Assembly (NCBI GenBank): GCA_022013235.1
Contig: JAKLQR010000281.1
Location: 1-7,063 of the forward strand
Direction of reading: 5' to 3'
Source of the DNA: Thermodesulfovibrionales bacterium
GTDB taxonomy: Bacteria > Nitrospirota > Thermodesulfovibrionia > Thermodesulfovibrionales > SM23-35
Length of the DNA: 7,063 nucleotides
A program made the translations under genes and the position numbers. The first letter of the stretch is position 1, and every line of letters begins with the position of its first letter. Positions 1 through 5,950 of this stretch are shown piece after piece. The notes under the pieces are model-generated. The model did not search any database. It was not told the origin of the DNA and was given only the letters and a program-made list of their open reading frames with translations.

Positions 1-388
1 ATTCCACCACCTTTATTCTAAGATTTCTTGCCACATCACACATGCGGTTATCAAGGCAAATTAGAGGCAATTTGTTTTCAAGACAACACTGTATATAATA
101 GGCATCATATGCATATATACTGAACCGGACGGCAATTTTCATAGCATCAAATATCTTAACTGGCACTAGTCTAACAGGTATTTTCTGTGAGATATCGAAT
201 GCATGAAGGATTTCCCGATCGTTGAGACGACCTTTTCTGCACACTGCGATTAACGCATTGCCAATCTCGTAGGGCAAGATTTCCGGAGCAATTATGGTAC
301 ATCCGGCTGTCTTTTCAATAATCCATCCGCGATCATTCTCATCAAGGGCAATTGATAAAAATACGCTTGCATCCGAAACAATTTCCAT
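1..388 (-). CDS. vapC: PIN-domain ribonuclease, VapC toxin-like (C-terminus cut by window edge)
   Basis: Translating the minus strand from the ATG at 388 gives 129 open codons that run off the left edge. The protein starts MEIVSDASVFLS and carries the four acidic positions of a PIN nuclease: D6 (in SDASVFL), E41 (in LPYEIGNAL), D95 (in YAYDAYYI) and D113 (in ICLDNRM). In this family these residues bind Mg2+/Mn2+ at the RNase active site, and VapC toxins typically cut tRNA or rRNA. PIN toxins are usually about 130-140 residues, so only a few residues should be missing. An in-frame TAA lies two codons upstream, which fixes the start, and there is no Shine-Dalgarno sequence. No VapB-like antitoxin gene is visible upstream (389-666), so a partner, if any, would lie beyond the left edge. 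The PIN assignment is strong; the toxin role is inferred, since PIN proteins can also be orphan or housekeeping RNases. Confidence 0.85.
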   Translation of the reverse strand, partial: MEIVSDASVFLSIALDENDRGWIIEKTAGCTIIAPEILPYEIGNALIAVCRKGRLNDREILHAFDISQKIPVRLVPVKIFDAMKIAVRFSIYAYDAYYIQCCLENKLPLICLDNRMCDVARNLRIKVVE

Positions 389-394
389 AATTTA

Positions 395-423
395 ATTGTA
401 CAATTCATATCTGAAGTTGTCAA
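395..423 (-). promoter_or_regulatory. Sigma-70-type promoter of the PIN-domain gene, predicted leaderless transcript
   Basis: Reading the minus strand, TTGACA (423-418) is followed by exactly 17 bases and TACAAT (400-395). The -35 is a perfect match and the -10 matches at 5 of 6 positions. The usual start point about 7 bases past the -10 falls on or next to the A of the ATG at 388. The transcript should therefore have essentially no 5' leader, which fits the absence of a Shine-Dalgarno sequence. The start point is inferred from spacing. Confidence 0.75.
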
Positions 424-425
424 TA

Positions 426-446
426 TGCATTATCGTTGCATTATCG
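426..446. repeat. Tandem 10-bp direct repeat beside the vapC promoter
   Basis: TGCATTATCG occurs twice (426-435 and 437-446) with an 11-bp period, about one helical turn. It begins 2 bp upstream of the -35 hexamer of the PIN gene. Two identical half-sites on the same DNA face at that position look like a regulator-binding site. No protein can be assigned to it from the window. Confidence 0.5.
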
Positions 447-548
447 AGGTACAGCAGAGAGCCTTAACTGCGGGTTACCGATTGACTACATACCGCTCAG
501 GTTCAGATTGAGGAAACGAAGTTTTCAGGCAGGCGCTAATGGATAGAT

Positions 549-635
549 TTATTGCGAAGAATTCAATTCTTCTGTTTTTTCAATTGCAATTGCCCTGTTG
601 CGCCGGTGATTGCGTTCTTCACGCCAATCATCCAT
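549..635 (-). CDS. Doubtful 28-codon ORF downstream of htrA, possible gene remnant
   Basis: A 28-residue reading frame starts at the ATG at 635 and reads MDDWREERNHRRNRAIAIEK followed by TEELNSSQ. It is highly charged and helix-like, unlike random translation, but has no Shine-Dalgarno sequence and follows an in-frame TAA directly. Immediately upstream, one base out of frame, the translation reads NNCRFCKWM, with a CxxC pair at 649-638. A single-base shift would join the two pieces into one small CxxC protein. It may be a decayed gene or chance. I recognise no family. Confidence 0.2.
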   Translation of the reverse strand: MDDWREERNHRRNRAIAIEKTEELNSSQ

Positions 636-666
636 TTACAGAATCGACAGTTGTTGCCCTGCCCCT

Positions 667-2130
667 CTATTTCGCTGAAAGGTTCAAATAGAGAGTGGAA
701 CCATGTCTGAATATAAGGAGCAGAATGTCCTTTCCGGGTTGTATTTTAGAGACTATCTGTTCGTAGTCTCTGACACTGTTTATTTGCTGTTTGTTCACTT
801 CCAGTATGACATCTCCCCTGATCAGCAAGGATACGGCCGCGCTGTCTTCTCCGATATCGGCAATAACAACACCCTTCACCCTCTCGGGCAGATTGAGTTT
901 TTTGGATATTTCAGGGGTGAGGTCCTGAACTATTACTCCTGACAAAAGGTTGTCAAAACGGATTTTCGAAAGCTGCTGCTCCTCATCAGAAGGCAATTCT
1001 TCTACCGTGACTTTCTTGATTTCTGTCTTGTTCTCTCTGACAATTTTCAGAGTTATGGTCTGCCCCGGCGAGGTATCTGCAACCATATTGCGCATCTGGT
1101 AGGGCTCTTCGACCTTCTTGTCCTCAAATTCAATGATGATATCTCCTCTCCGCAGGCCCGCCTTTTCCGCAGGACTCCCTTCAATCACGTCTCCGACGAG
1201 GACACCTTTCTCATCACTCAGGTTAAACTGCTTTGCGAGTTCCGGCGTAAGACCCTGGATGCTCACTCCGAACCATCCCCTCACGACTTTTCCCTGTTTG
1301 ATAAGTTTGTCCATCACTGTTTTTGCCATGCTCGTAGGGACTGCGAACCCTATGCCCTGATATCCGCCGCTCGTGCTGAATATTGCAGTATTGATGCCAA
1401 TGAGTTCGCCCCTGACATTGACAAGCGCTCCTCCGGAATTTCCGGGATTGATTGCCGCATCAGTCTGGATGAAATCCTCGTAATCGGCTATACCCACATT
1501 GGCCCTTCCGACTGCGCTCACAATACCCATCGTTACCGTCTGGCTCAATCCATACGGACTCCCTATTGCAAGCACCGTCTCCCCGACCCTGAGTTTGTCC
1601 GAATTACCCCATGTTATGGTGGGGAGGTCTGCTGCCTCGATTTTGACAATGCCGATATCGGTCATGGCGTCGGTTCCCACAATTGTTCCCTTGAATTCTC
1701 TCTTGTCCGAAAGAGTGACCTTTATTTGTTCCGCGCCCTGAATCATATGGTTTGCAGTAAGGATATATCCCTGAGGATCAACAATAACACCGGAACCGAG
1801 GTTGGCAGATTTCCGCTCTTTCGGCGCCCGGAACTGATCTCCGAAAAACCTCCTAAAGAAAGGGTCGTCCATAAAAGGGTTTTCTCCCCCCCGAACTTTT
1901 ATCGTGCGCATGGTCGAGATATTCACCACTGCCGGTCTCACCGCCGCAACAATCTCCGCAGTCGCCTGCCCCACCTTGGTGAGCACATCGATCGATTCCC
2001 CGGAAATCTTCACCTCCCCGGCATATGTTGATGAGGGAAAACTGATCGCGAAGAAACCGATAAATCCTGCAAGCAGGGATATTGCAGCAATCGCTTTTAT
2101 GAAAGAGCCCTTCTGTATATGAGAAAACAT
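667..2130 (-). CDS. htrA: Periplasmic serine protease, Do/DegP/HtrA family
   Basis: This 487-residue protein has the normal length and order for a Do-type HtrA. Residues about 10-37 form an N-terminal signal peptide or anchor with a likely cleavage site after STYA (residue 37), sending it to the periplasm. The trypsin-like protease domain (about 50-275) has catalytic H128 (LTANHMI), D158 (AMTDIGIVKI) and S232 (NPGNSGGAL). The FFRRFFG stretch (91-97) before the protease core is common in the family. Two PDZ domains follow at about 284-377 and 393-483. HtrA proteins form oligomers that degrade, and sometimes refold, misfolded envelope proteins under heat or other stress. A GGGAGG ribosome site 4 bases upstream supports the ATG at 2130. 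The gene appears monocistronic. No sigma-E-type promoter was recognised, so the usual envelope-stress control is not shown by the sequence. All key residues are intact. Confidence 0.97.
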   Translation of the reverse strand: MFSHIQKGSFIKAIAAISLLAGFIGFFAISFPSSTYAGEVKISGESIDVLTKVGQATAEIVAAVRPAVVNISTMRTIKVRGGENPFMDDPFFRRFFGDQFRAPKERKSANLGSGVIVDPQGYILTANHMIQGAEQIKVTLSDKREFKGTIVGTDAMTDIGIVKIEAADLPTITWGNSDKLRVGETVLAIGSPYGLSQTVTMGIVSAVGRANVGIADYEDFIQTDAAINPGNSGGALVNVRGELIGINTAIFSTSGGYQGIGFAVPTSMAKTVMDKLIKQGKVVRGWFGVSIQGLTPELAKQFNLSDEKGVLVGDVIEGSPAEKAGLRRGDIIIEFEDKKVEEPYQMRNMVADTSPGQTITLKIVRENKTEIKKVTVEELPSDEEQQLSKIRFDNLLSGVIVQDLTPEISKKLNLPERVKGVVIADIGEDSAAVSLLIRGDVILEVNKQQINSVRDYEQIVSKIQPGKDILLLIFRHGSTLYLNLSAK

Positions 2131-2168
2131 GGTTCCTCCCGTTGTTGAAATTCAGATTATTTCTTTTT

Positions 2169-2177
2169 ACTATACCA
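2169..2177 (-). promoter_or_regulatory. Candidate extended -10 promoter of htrA
   Basis: On the minus strand TGGTATAGT (2177-2169) fits the TGn-TATAAT extended -10 form, 38 bases upstream of the htrA ATG, which would leave a leader of about 30 bases with the GGGAGG ribosome site. No convincing -35 is present; its place would fall at the edge of the adjacent repeat element (about 2192-2197). Confidence 0.45.
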
Positions 2178-2191
2178 TGGAAGAGAAGTTT

Positions 2192-2331
2192 TAGTGGTCG
2201 TCCATAAACTTAATGTTTTAACACCCTCCCCCTTACCTCCTCCCCTCACGGGAGTGGAAATTAATAAGTCCCTCTCCCCTATAGGGAGAGAGTTAGGGTA
2301 AGGGGGGGCTATTAATATATGGACAGATCTA
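2192..2331. repeat. Palindromic repeat element 1 (about 140 bp, MITE-like)
   Basis: The outer ends are imperfect inverted repeats. The left end contains GTCCATAAACTTAAT (2200-2214), and the right end read on the minus strand contains GTCCATATATTAAT (2324-2311). Inside lie two GC-rich inverted units. CCCCCTTACC (2228-2237) pairs perfectly with GGTAAGGGGG (2297-2306). Each unit also holds a small hairpin: CTCCC/GGGAG at 2240-2254 and CTCTCCC/GGGAGAG at 2272-2290. The element has no coding capacity. It sits between the 256-residue ORF and the htrA promoter and could affect read-through as a folded RNA, but it lacks the U-tail of a classical terminator. The boundaries are approximate and no target-site duplication is clear. 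Confidence 0.7.
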
Positions 2332-2332
2332 T

Positions 2333-3103
2333 TTAAGGCCCCTGTCCCCTGTCAAGCAATTCGCGGTAGAGAAAGGGCTTTGTGCTCGACGGCACTTCGG
2401 GCGCTTCATAAAGCTCCTTCAGGTCGGTCGTCTTGATATTCTCCAGAAACTTCACCACTATTGCGAGCGGAGCATGATGGTTCCGGATAAGCGCCCATCG
2501 CACATCATATCTGCGGGACCATTTCGGATGCTCCGCTATCTGGCGGATGACCTGTGACGAGGTCTTCTTCATACTGATGATCCTACAGATGTCACCTTCC
2601 GTGAGGATCGGGCTGTCCAGGCATACGGCTGAAACCTCTTTCATCCCGTCTTGCAGCAGTTTTACAATTACTGCGCTGCCTGCCCTCTTGGCAAGGCTTA
2701 TCTTGATACCAAGCGGCAGCGTGAGTATCCTTTCCAGAATATCCATCTCTGCCCTTACCCTGACCGCAACAGGTATCTGCTGATTTCTCGTGAGGTCGGC
2801 CATGTCGAAAATTCTCAGCGACTTGAGGATCGAGAGCGAAATATTCTGCGGGGTCTTCGGGTTCTTGCAGAGAGCCATCATAATGGGGTAACTGTCCTTC
2901 CACCGGCGGTCGTAATAAATAGATTCGATTATTTCTCTCGTAAGATTTCTTCTTCGCGCAAGAACACGCACATGGTCTTCTGTGAGGTTGCTGTTCAGAA
3001 GGAGTCGGGAGATGACCTGCGGAGAAGGATGATGGACGAGCATGCCGAGTTCCTCTCCGCTCCCCCGTGACGCAGCGAGTATTTCCTCCTCCAGATCCTT
3101 CAT
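2333..3103 (-). CDS. Uncharacterised alpha-helical repeat protein with two similar halves
   Basis: This soluble 256-residue protein has no signal peptide or membrane segment and is rich in Leu, Ile, Arg and Lys in a helical-repeat (HEAT-like) pattern. The two halves are related with an offset of about 127 residues. W68/W195, the LTED/LTEG segments at 40-43/167-170, and the stretch WKDSYPIMMALCKNPKTP (68-85) versus WSRRYDVRWALIRNHHAP (195-212) align, followed by DMADL/TTDLKEL and a conserved IP/VP (110-111/237-238). I recall similar proteins of unknown role in environmental deltaproteobacteria and Nitrospirota, but assign no function. The start is uncertain. The ATG at 3103 has no Shine-Dalgarno, whereas M21 (ATG at 3043) is preceded by AGAGGA at 7 bases. 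The gene is divergent from dksA and stops just before repeat element 1. Confidence 0.75.
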   Translation of the reverse strand: MKDLEEEILAASRGSGEELGMLVHHPSPQVISRLLLNSNLTEDHVRVLARRRNLTREIIESIYYDRRWKDSYPIMMALCKNPKTPQNISLSILKSLRIFDMADLTRNQQIPVAVRVRAEMDILERILTLPLGIKISLAKRAGSAVIVKLLQDGMKEVSAVCLDSPILTEGDICRIISMKKTSSQVIRQIAEHPKWSRRYDVRWALIRNHHAPLAIVVKFLENIKTTDLKELYEAPEVPSSTKPFLYRELLDRGQGP

Positions 3104-3109
3104 ACCAGT

Positions 3110-3115
3110 ATTGTA
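3110..3115 (-). promoter_or_regulatory. Possible -10 element just ahead of the 256-codon gene
   Basis: TACAAT on the minus strand (3115-3110) lies six bases before the ATG at 3103, the same placement as at the PIN gene, and would again give a leaderless message. The -35 position (GTGAAT) is poor, so this is much weaker than the PIN-gene promoter. Confidence 0.25.
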
Positions 3116-3163
3116 GCCAAACCAAATCCTTTATTCACATTGACTAATCAGAGATATTTTTGT

Positions 3164-3178
3164 TAGTTTAATAAACTA
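3164..3178. promoter_or_regulatory. 15-bp perfect palindrome in the divergent dksA intergenic region
   Basis: TAGTTTA and TAAACTA flank a single central A (3164-3178), midway between the divergent 256-codon gene and dksA. A TTGACT hexamer at 3140-3145 could be a -35 for dksA, which would place the palindrome over its -10 region. It may be an operator, but the sequence is AT-rich and could arise by chance. Confidence 0.3.
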
Positions 3179-3200
3179 CTTTTATCGTTGAGGAGTCTGT

Positions 3201-3749
3201 ATGCCAAAGAAACAGAAAATCGCTTCGACAAAAAAGAAGAAAACTACAGCACCAAAGAAGAAGACGATGACAAAAAAACCAATGACAAAGAAAACGCCGA
3301 CGAAGAAGACACAGACAAAGAAGACATCGCCAAAGCAGGTTGTTGCTGCTGCAAAAAAACCGAAAACTGGAAAAACCATCAAACTCGCACCGCGGGCCAG
3401 GAAGATCCAGGATATCAAGAAAAAGCTTATCGGACAGAAAAAGATTCTCCTCCTCGGAGCAATGGAAGCCCGGAATGAACTTCCCGAACAGACCGTGTTT
3501 TCTGATCTTGGAGATCAGGCATCAGCAGAGATCGATAGAAATTTCATGCTGAAAATCAAGGGGAGGGAACGGAAACTCATCAAGAAGATCGAAGAAGCCG
3601 TCGAAAGGATCGATGAAGGGATTTTCGGCATCTGCGATAAATGCGGAGAGGAAATAGATATCAGAAGGCTCGAAGCACGGCCGGTTACGACCATGTGCAT
3701 CGAGTGCAAAACAGTGCAGGAGGAAGAAGAGAAATTAAGGGAAGGATAG
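3201..3749 (+). CDS. dksA: DksA/TraR-family zinc-finger transcription factor with lysine-rich N-terminal tail
   Basis: The protein has 182 residues. The C-terminal two-thirds (about 68-182) is a DksA/TraR protein with a coiled-coil region. It carries the tip motif DLGDQA (102-107), matching the DxxDxA tip that DksA inserts into the RNA polymerase secondary channel. A four-cysteine zinc finger follows: C145-x2-C148 and C166-x2-C169 within the family signature GICDKCGEEIDIRRLEARP. DksA tunes transcription initiation with ppGpp. Residues 1 to about 63 are an extra tail made largely of Lys, Thr, Pro and Ala, including four five-residue repeats of the TKKxx type (24-43). The tail resembles histone H1-like tails and probably binds nucleic acid; that role is inferred. 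GAGGAG (3190-3195), five bases before the ATG, supports the start. The gene converges on dppC with a 23-bp gap and no visible terminator. Confidence 0.93.
   Translation: MPKKQKIASTKKKKTTAPKKKTMTKKPMTKKTPTKKTQTKKTSPKQVVAAAKKPKTGKTIKLAPRARKIQDIKKKLIGQKKILLLGAMEARNELPEQTVFSDLGDQASAEIDRNFMLKIKGRERKLIKKIEEAVERIDEGIFGICDKCGEEIDIRRLEARPVTTMCIECKTVQEEEEKLREG
3270..3329 (+). repeat. Four 15-bp tandem repeats encoding TKKxx units in the dksA tail
   Basis: Four successive 15-base units encode TKKPM, TKKTP, TKKTQ and TKKTS. Lysines are split between AAA and AAG and threonines between ACA and ACG, so the units are diverged rather than freshly duplicated. A run of seven A bases in the first unit could be prone to replication slippage. 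Confidence 0.8.
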
Positions 3750-3772
3750 AGTAAAGAATATTCTTCCCGCTT

Positions 3773-4576
3773 TTACCCCCTGATCTTTAGGCCGTATCTG
3801 TCCCGCAGTGAATCGCCGAGCACATTAAAACAGAGTGCGGTAAGGGCGATCATGAATCCCGGCGCAACCACCATCCATGGCGCAGAGGTCAGGTAAGCCC
3901 TGTGAGCACTGATCATGGAGCCCCAGGTCGGCATGGGCGGCTGGGCGCCGAGCCCTAAAAAACTTAATGACGCTTCGACCAGAATATAGCCTCCGATCTT
4001 CATGCCCGTTACCACAAGCACAAAAGGGATGCATTGGGGCATGAGATGTCTGAGTATGATTCTCCCTGTGCTGCATCCCGTAGCTTTTGCCGCCTCAATA
4101 TAATTCGCCTCTTTCAGGCTTAATACCTGTCCTCTGACGATTCGTGCAAAGGAAGCCCAGCCCACTGCAACAATAGCGATGACAACGGTGTATATCCCCG
4201 GAGGAAAAAGAACAGATATGGCAATCGCGAGAAGGAGCGTGGGGAATGAAAGGACCAGGTCTACAAATGCCATGAGCAGCGCATCGACTTTTCCGCCGAA
4301 ATACCCTGAACAGAGGCCGAACACAAGACCGATCATCGTCGATAAGAGTGCCGCGCTCACCGCGATACTGATCGAAACCCTTCCTCCATAGAGTATTCTC
4401 GAAAGGATGTCCCTTCCCTTGGTATCGGTACCGAGGGGATGATCGAGACTGGGGGCTTCCTTGATCCGGTCAAGGTTGATAGACCCGGGATTGCACCAGG
4501 GCATAAACGGAGCGCTGAACGACATCACCGCGATAAAGAGAATGACGAGAAGCGCAGCCTTACCTGTTGTGTTCAC
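3773..4576 (-). CDS. dppC: ABC transporter permease, DppC/OppC family (peptide or nickel uptake)
   Basis: The 267-residue inner-membrane permease begins with a GTG (4576) that overlaps the last 17 bases of dppB, with an AGGGTGAG ribosome-site-like stretch just upstream. It shows the family order: an N-terminal membrane segment (about 7-25), the HPLGTDTKGRDILSRILYG signature (46-64), then further hydrophobic segments at about 68-90, 100-122, 128-143, 184-206 and 236-254. The cytoplasmic EAA loop that docks with the ATPase is EAAKATGCSTG (161-171) followed by LMP (178-180). The C-terminus NVLGDSLRDR (251-260) is typical. With DppB it should form the membrane channel of a dipeptide or oligopeptide importer; the substrate cannot be set from the sequence and nickel is possible. 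No DppD/DppF ATPase gene follows, since the next gene is convergent dksA. Confidence 0.93.
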   Translation of the reverse strand: MNTTGKAALLVILFIAVMSFSAPFMPWCNPGSINLDRIKEAPSLDHPLGTDTKGRDILSRILYGGRVSISIAVSAALLSTMIGLVFGLCSGYFGGKVDALLMAFVDLVLSFPTLLLAIAISVLFPPGIYTVVIAIVAVGWASFARIVRGQVLSLKEANYIEAAKATGCSTGRIILRHLMPQCIPFVLVVTGMKIGGYILVEASLSFLGLGAQPPMPTWGSMISAHRAYLTSAPWMVVAPGFMIALTALCFNVLGDSLRDRYGLKIRG

Positions 4577-5492
4577 CGAATCTCACCCTTGGGTCGAGAG
4601 AATGATAGAGCATATCGACAACCATATTAATGGCCACAAAAACGAAGGTGCCGATAATCACACACCCCACGATTACCGGATAATCCCGTTTGATAATCCC
4701 TTCCATAATGAACCTGCCGATTCCGTCCCATCCGAATATTGTTTCGGTAAGAACCGCTCCGTTTAAATAGCTGCCGAAATCGAGCCCGATAACGGTCACG
4801 ATAGGGATAAGCGCATTTTTCAGAACATGTCCGGCCTGGATGCGGACTTCCCTGATGCCCATTGCCCTTGCCGTCTTTATGAAAGGCATGTCCAGTACCT
4901 CCAGCACCGTTGTCCTCGTTATTCTCGCGAGTGTCCCGAGTGCTGGGAGAGAGAGCGTAAGGGCTGGAAGGACAAGGAAACGAAAGTCGCCGGTGCCTGA
5001 TGGCGGGAACATCCTGAGTTTCAGGCTGAAAAAAAGCATGAGGAGCAATCCGCTCCAGAAGACCGGTATGCTGAGCCCTGTAACCGACAATGCTGAGATG
5101 ACCCTGTCCGTTATCGTATCTTTCCGGTATGCGGAAAGGAACCCGAGTCCTGTTCCCAGCGGGACCGCGATAAGCATTGCAGCAAGCGCCAGTTTCAGGG
5201 TATTAGGGAACTTCAGGAGAATATCGGACAAGACTTCCCTGTTCGTATAATAAGACCTTCCAAATTCACCATGGAGGAGGAGCGCGAGATACCCGTAATA
5301 TTGCTCTACGATATTTTTATCGGCGCCGATCTCCTTCCGAATCTTTTCGATGACCTCCGGCTGGGCCCGTTCTCCGACCATACTCAGCACAGGGTCTCCG
5401 GGCAGTGCCTTTGCAAGGCTGAATGTCAGAAGAGTGATCCCGAAAAGCAGGGGAATAAGGAGAAGTATCTTTTTAATCAGGTAGTCTTTCAT
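4560..5492 (-). CDS. dppB: ABC transporter permease, DppB/OppB family (peptide or nickel uptake)
   Basis: This 310-residue inner-membrane permease has the normal length. The first membrane segment (about 7-28) is followed by LPGDPV (30-35), then a periplasmic region with the family HGEFGRSYYT stretch (74-83). Membrane segments lie at about 98-120, 131-157, 172-190, 227-245 and 274-296. The ATPase-contact loop is KTARAMGIREVRI (206-218) with NALIP (226-230). ETIFGWDGIGR (250-260) and the C-terminal DMLYHSLDPRVR (293-304) are hallmarks of the family. A G-rich ribosome site (GAGGGGG) just before the ATG supports the start. dppB is the first gene of the dppBC pair. The cupin gene lies 102 bp upstream on the same strand and could be co-transcribed. 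No solute-binding protein gene is adjacent. Confidence 0.94.
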   Translation of the reverse strand: MKDYLIKKILLLIPLLFGITLLTFSLAKALPGDPVLSMVGERAQPEVIEKIRKEIGADKNIVEQYYGYLALLLHGEFGRSYYTNREVLSDILLKFPNTLKLALAAMLIAVPLGTGLGFLSAYRKDTITDRVISALSVTGLSIPVFWSGLLLMLFFSLKLRMFPPSGTGDFRFLVLPALTLSLPALGTLARITRTTVLEVLDMPFIKTARAMGIREVRIQAGHVLKNALIPIVTVIGLDFGSYLNGAVLTETIFGWDGIGRFIMEGIIKRDYPVIVGCVIIGTFVFVAINMVVDMLYHSLDPRVRFGEHNR

Positions 5493-5594
5493 GCCCCCTC
5501 TTCCCTGTATTTGACTTCTGTTTTCATGTCATCCATATTTGTGTTCTTCATCAATAAGAGGTTCTAAGCTATCTTCTTAAATGGCCTGATCATT

Positions 5595-5915
5595 TCATAA
5601 CGGAGGAGCGATTGTCACTATCACCCTCATGTCGCTTATTGCGAGAATGCCATGCGGTTCGCGGATATCCGAAATCAGGACATCACCGGTATTCGCCGGG
5701 AGTGTCAACCCCTCCTTCCCCAGAAATTCACCCTCCCCTTCAATGACCACAATGCTTAACTGTCCTTCTGCCTCGTGGGAATGAATACCCAACTCCTGCC
5801 CGCTCATGAAATTGAAGTTCAATACCCTGAAATAGGGCGAATCATGAATCAGAAACTTCTGCATGCCTTTCTCGCTGAATCTGCCTTCCTTCAACACTTC
5901 AATCCGTTTTATCAT
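5595..5915 (-). CDS. Small single-domain cupin protein
   Basis: I place the start at the ATG at 5915 (106 residues, MIKRIEVLKEG), not the longer upstream frame. AAGGAGA (5928-5922) sits six bases before this ATG, and the promoter at 5951-5979 would exclude the earlier ATG at 5972. The protein is a single cupin barrel. Motif 1 is GIHSHEAEGQ (43-52) with H45 and H47 as likely metal ligands, and Q52 stands near the usual glutamate. Motif 2 is GDVLISDIREPHG (77-89) with H88. Such small cupins bind a metal and may be enzymes, binding proteins or sensors; the activity cannot be named. It has no DNA-binding domain or signal peptide, so it is probably cytoplasmic. It lies upstream of dppB on the same strand, but a functional link is unproven. 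Confidence 0.88.
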   Translation of the reverse strand: MIKRIEVLKEGRFSEKGMQKFLIHDSPYFRVLNFNFMSGQELGIHSHEAEGQLSIVVIEGEGEFLGKEGLTLPANTGDVLISDIREPHGILAISDMRVIVTIAPPL

Positions 5916-5921
5916 GGCCGG

Positions 5922-5928
5922 TCTCCTT
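5922..5928 (-). promoter_or_regulatory. Ribosome binding site that fixes the cupin start
   Basis: AAGGAGA on the minus strand lies six bases upstream of the ATG at 5915. It supports the 106-residue product over a 125-residue frame starting at 5972, whose ATG would fall upstream of the predicted transcription start. Confidence 0.75.
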
Positions 5929-5950
5929 GTTATAAAAATTGTATTGTAGA

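Noticed and set aside
556..580. GAAGAATT/AATTCTTC inverted repeat followed by TGTTTTTT, terminator-like on the plus strand
   Set aside because: No plus-strand gene lies upstream of it, the stem is AT-rich with almost no loop, and on the minus strand (the htrA direction) there is no T-tail.
2131..2175. Sigma-E-type promoter (GAACTT with TCTGA) for htrA
   Set aside because: AAACTT and TCTGA both occur but are about 29 bases apart, too far for the usual 16-17 base spacing.
2192..2331. CRISPR-like array in the repeat elements
   Set aside because: There are only two units per element, in inverted orientation and with no regular unique spacers or cas genes.
2592..3125. 177-codon minus-strand frame overlapping the 256-codon gene
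   Set aside because: It is a shadow frame: its translation has low-complexity, family-less sequence, while the overlapping 256-residue frame shows a coherent internal duplication.
3188..3478. Open frames overlapping the start of dksA on both strands
   Set aside because: They arise from the A-rich lysine-repeat coding region; the minus-strand version is a Phe/Val-rich mirror of lysine codons and the plus-strand one an acidic/lysine-rich offset reading.
3754..3765. AAGAATATTCTT palindrome between dksA and dppC as a bidirectional terminator
   Set aside because: It has no loop, no GC content in the stem and no T-tract in either direction; 12 bp of AT-rich palindrome is not enough.
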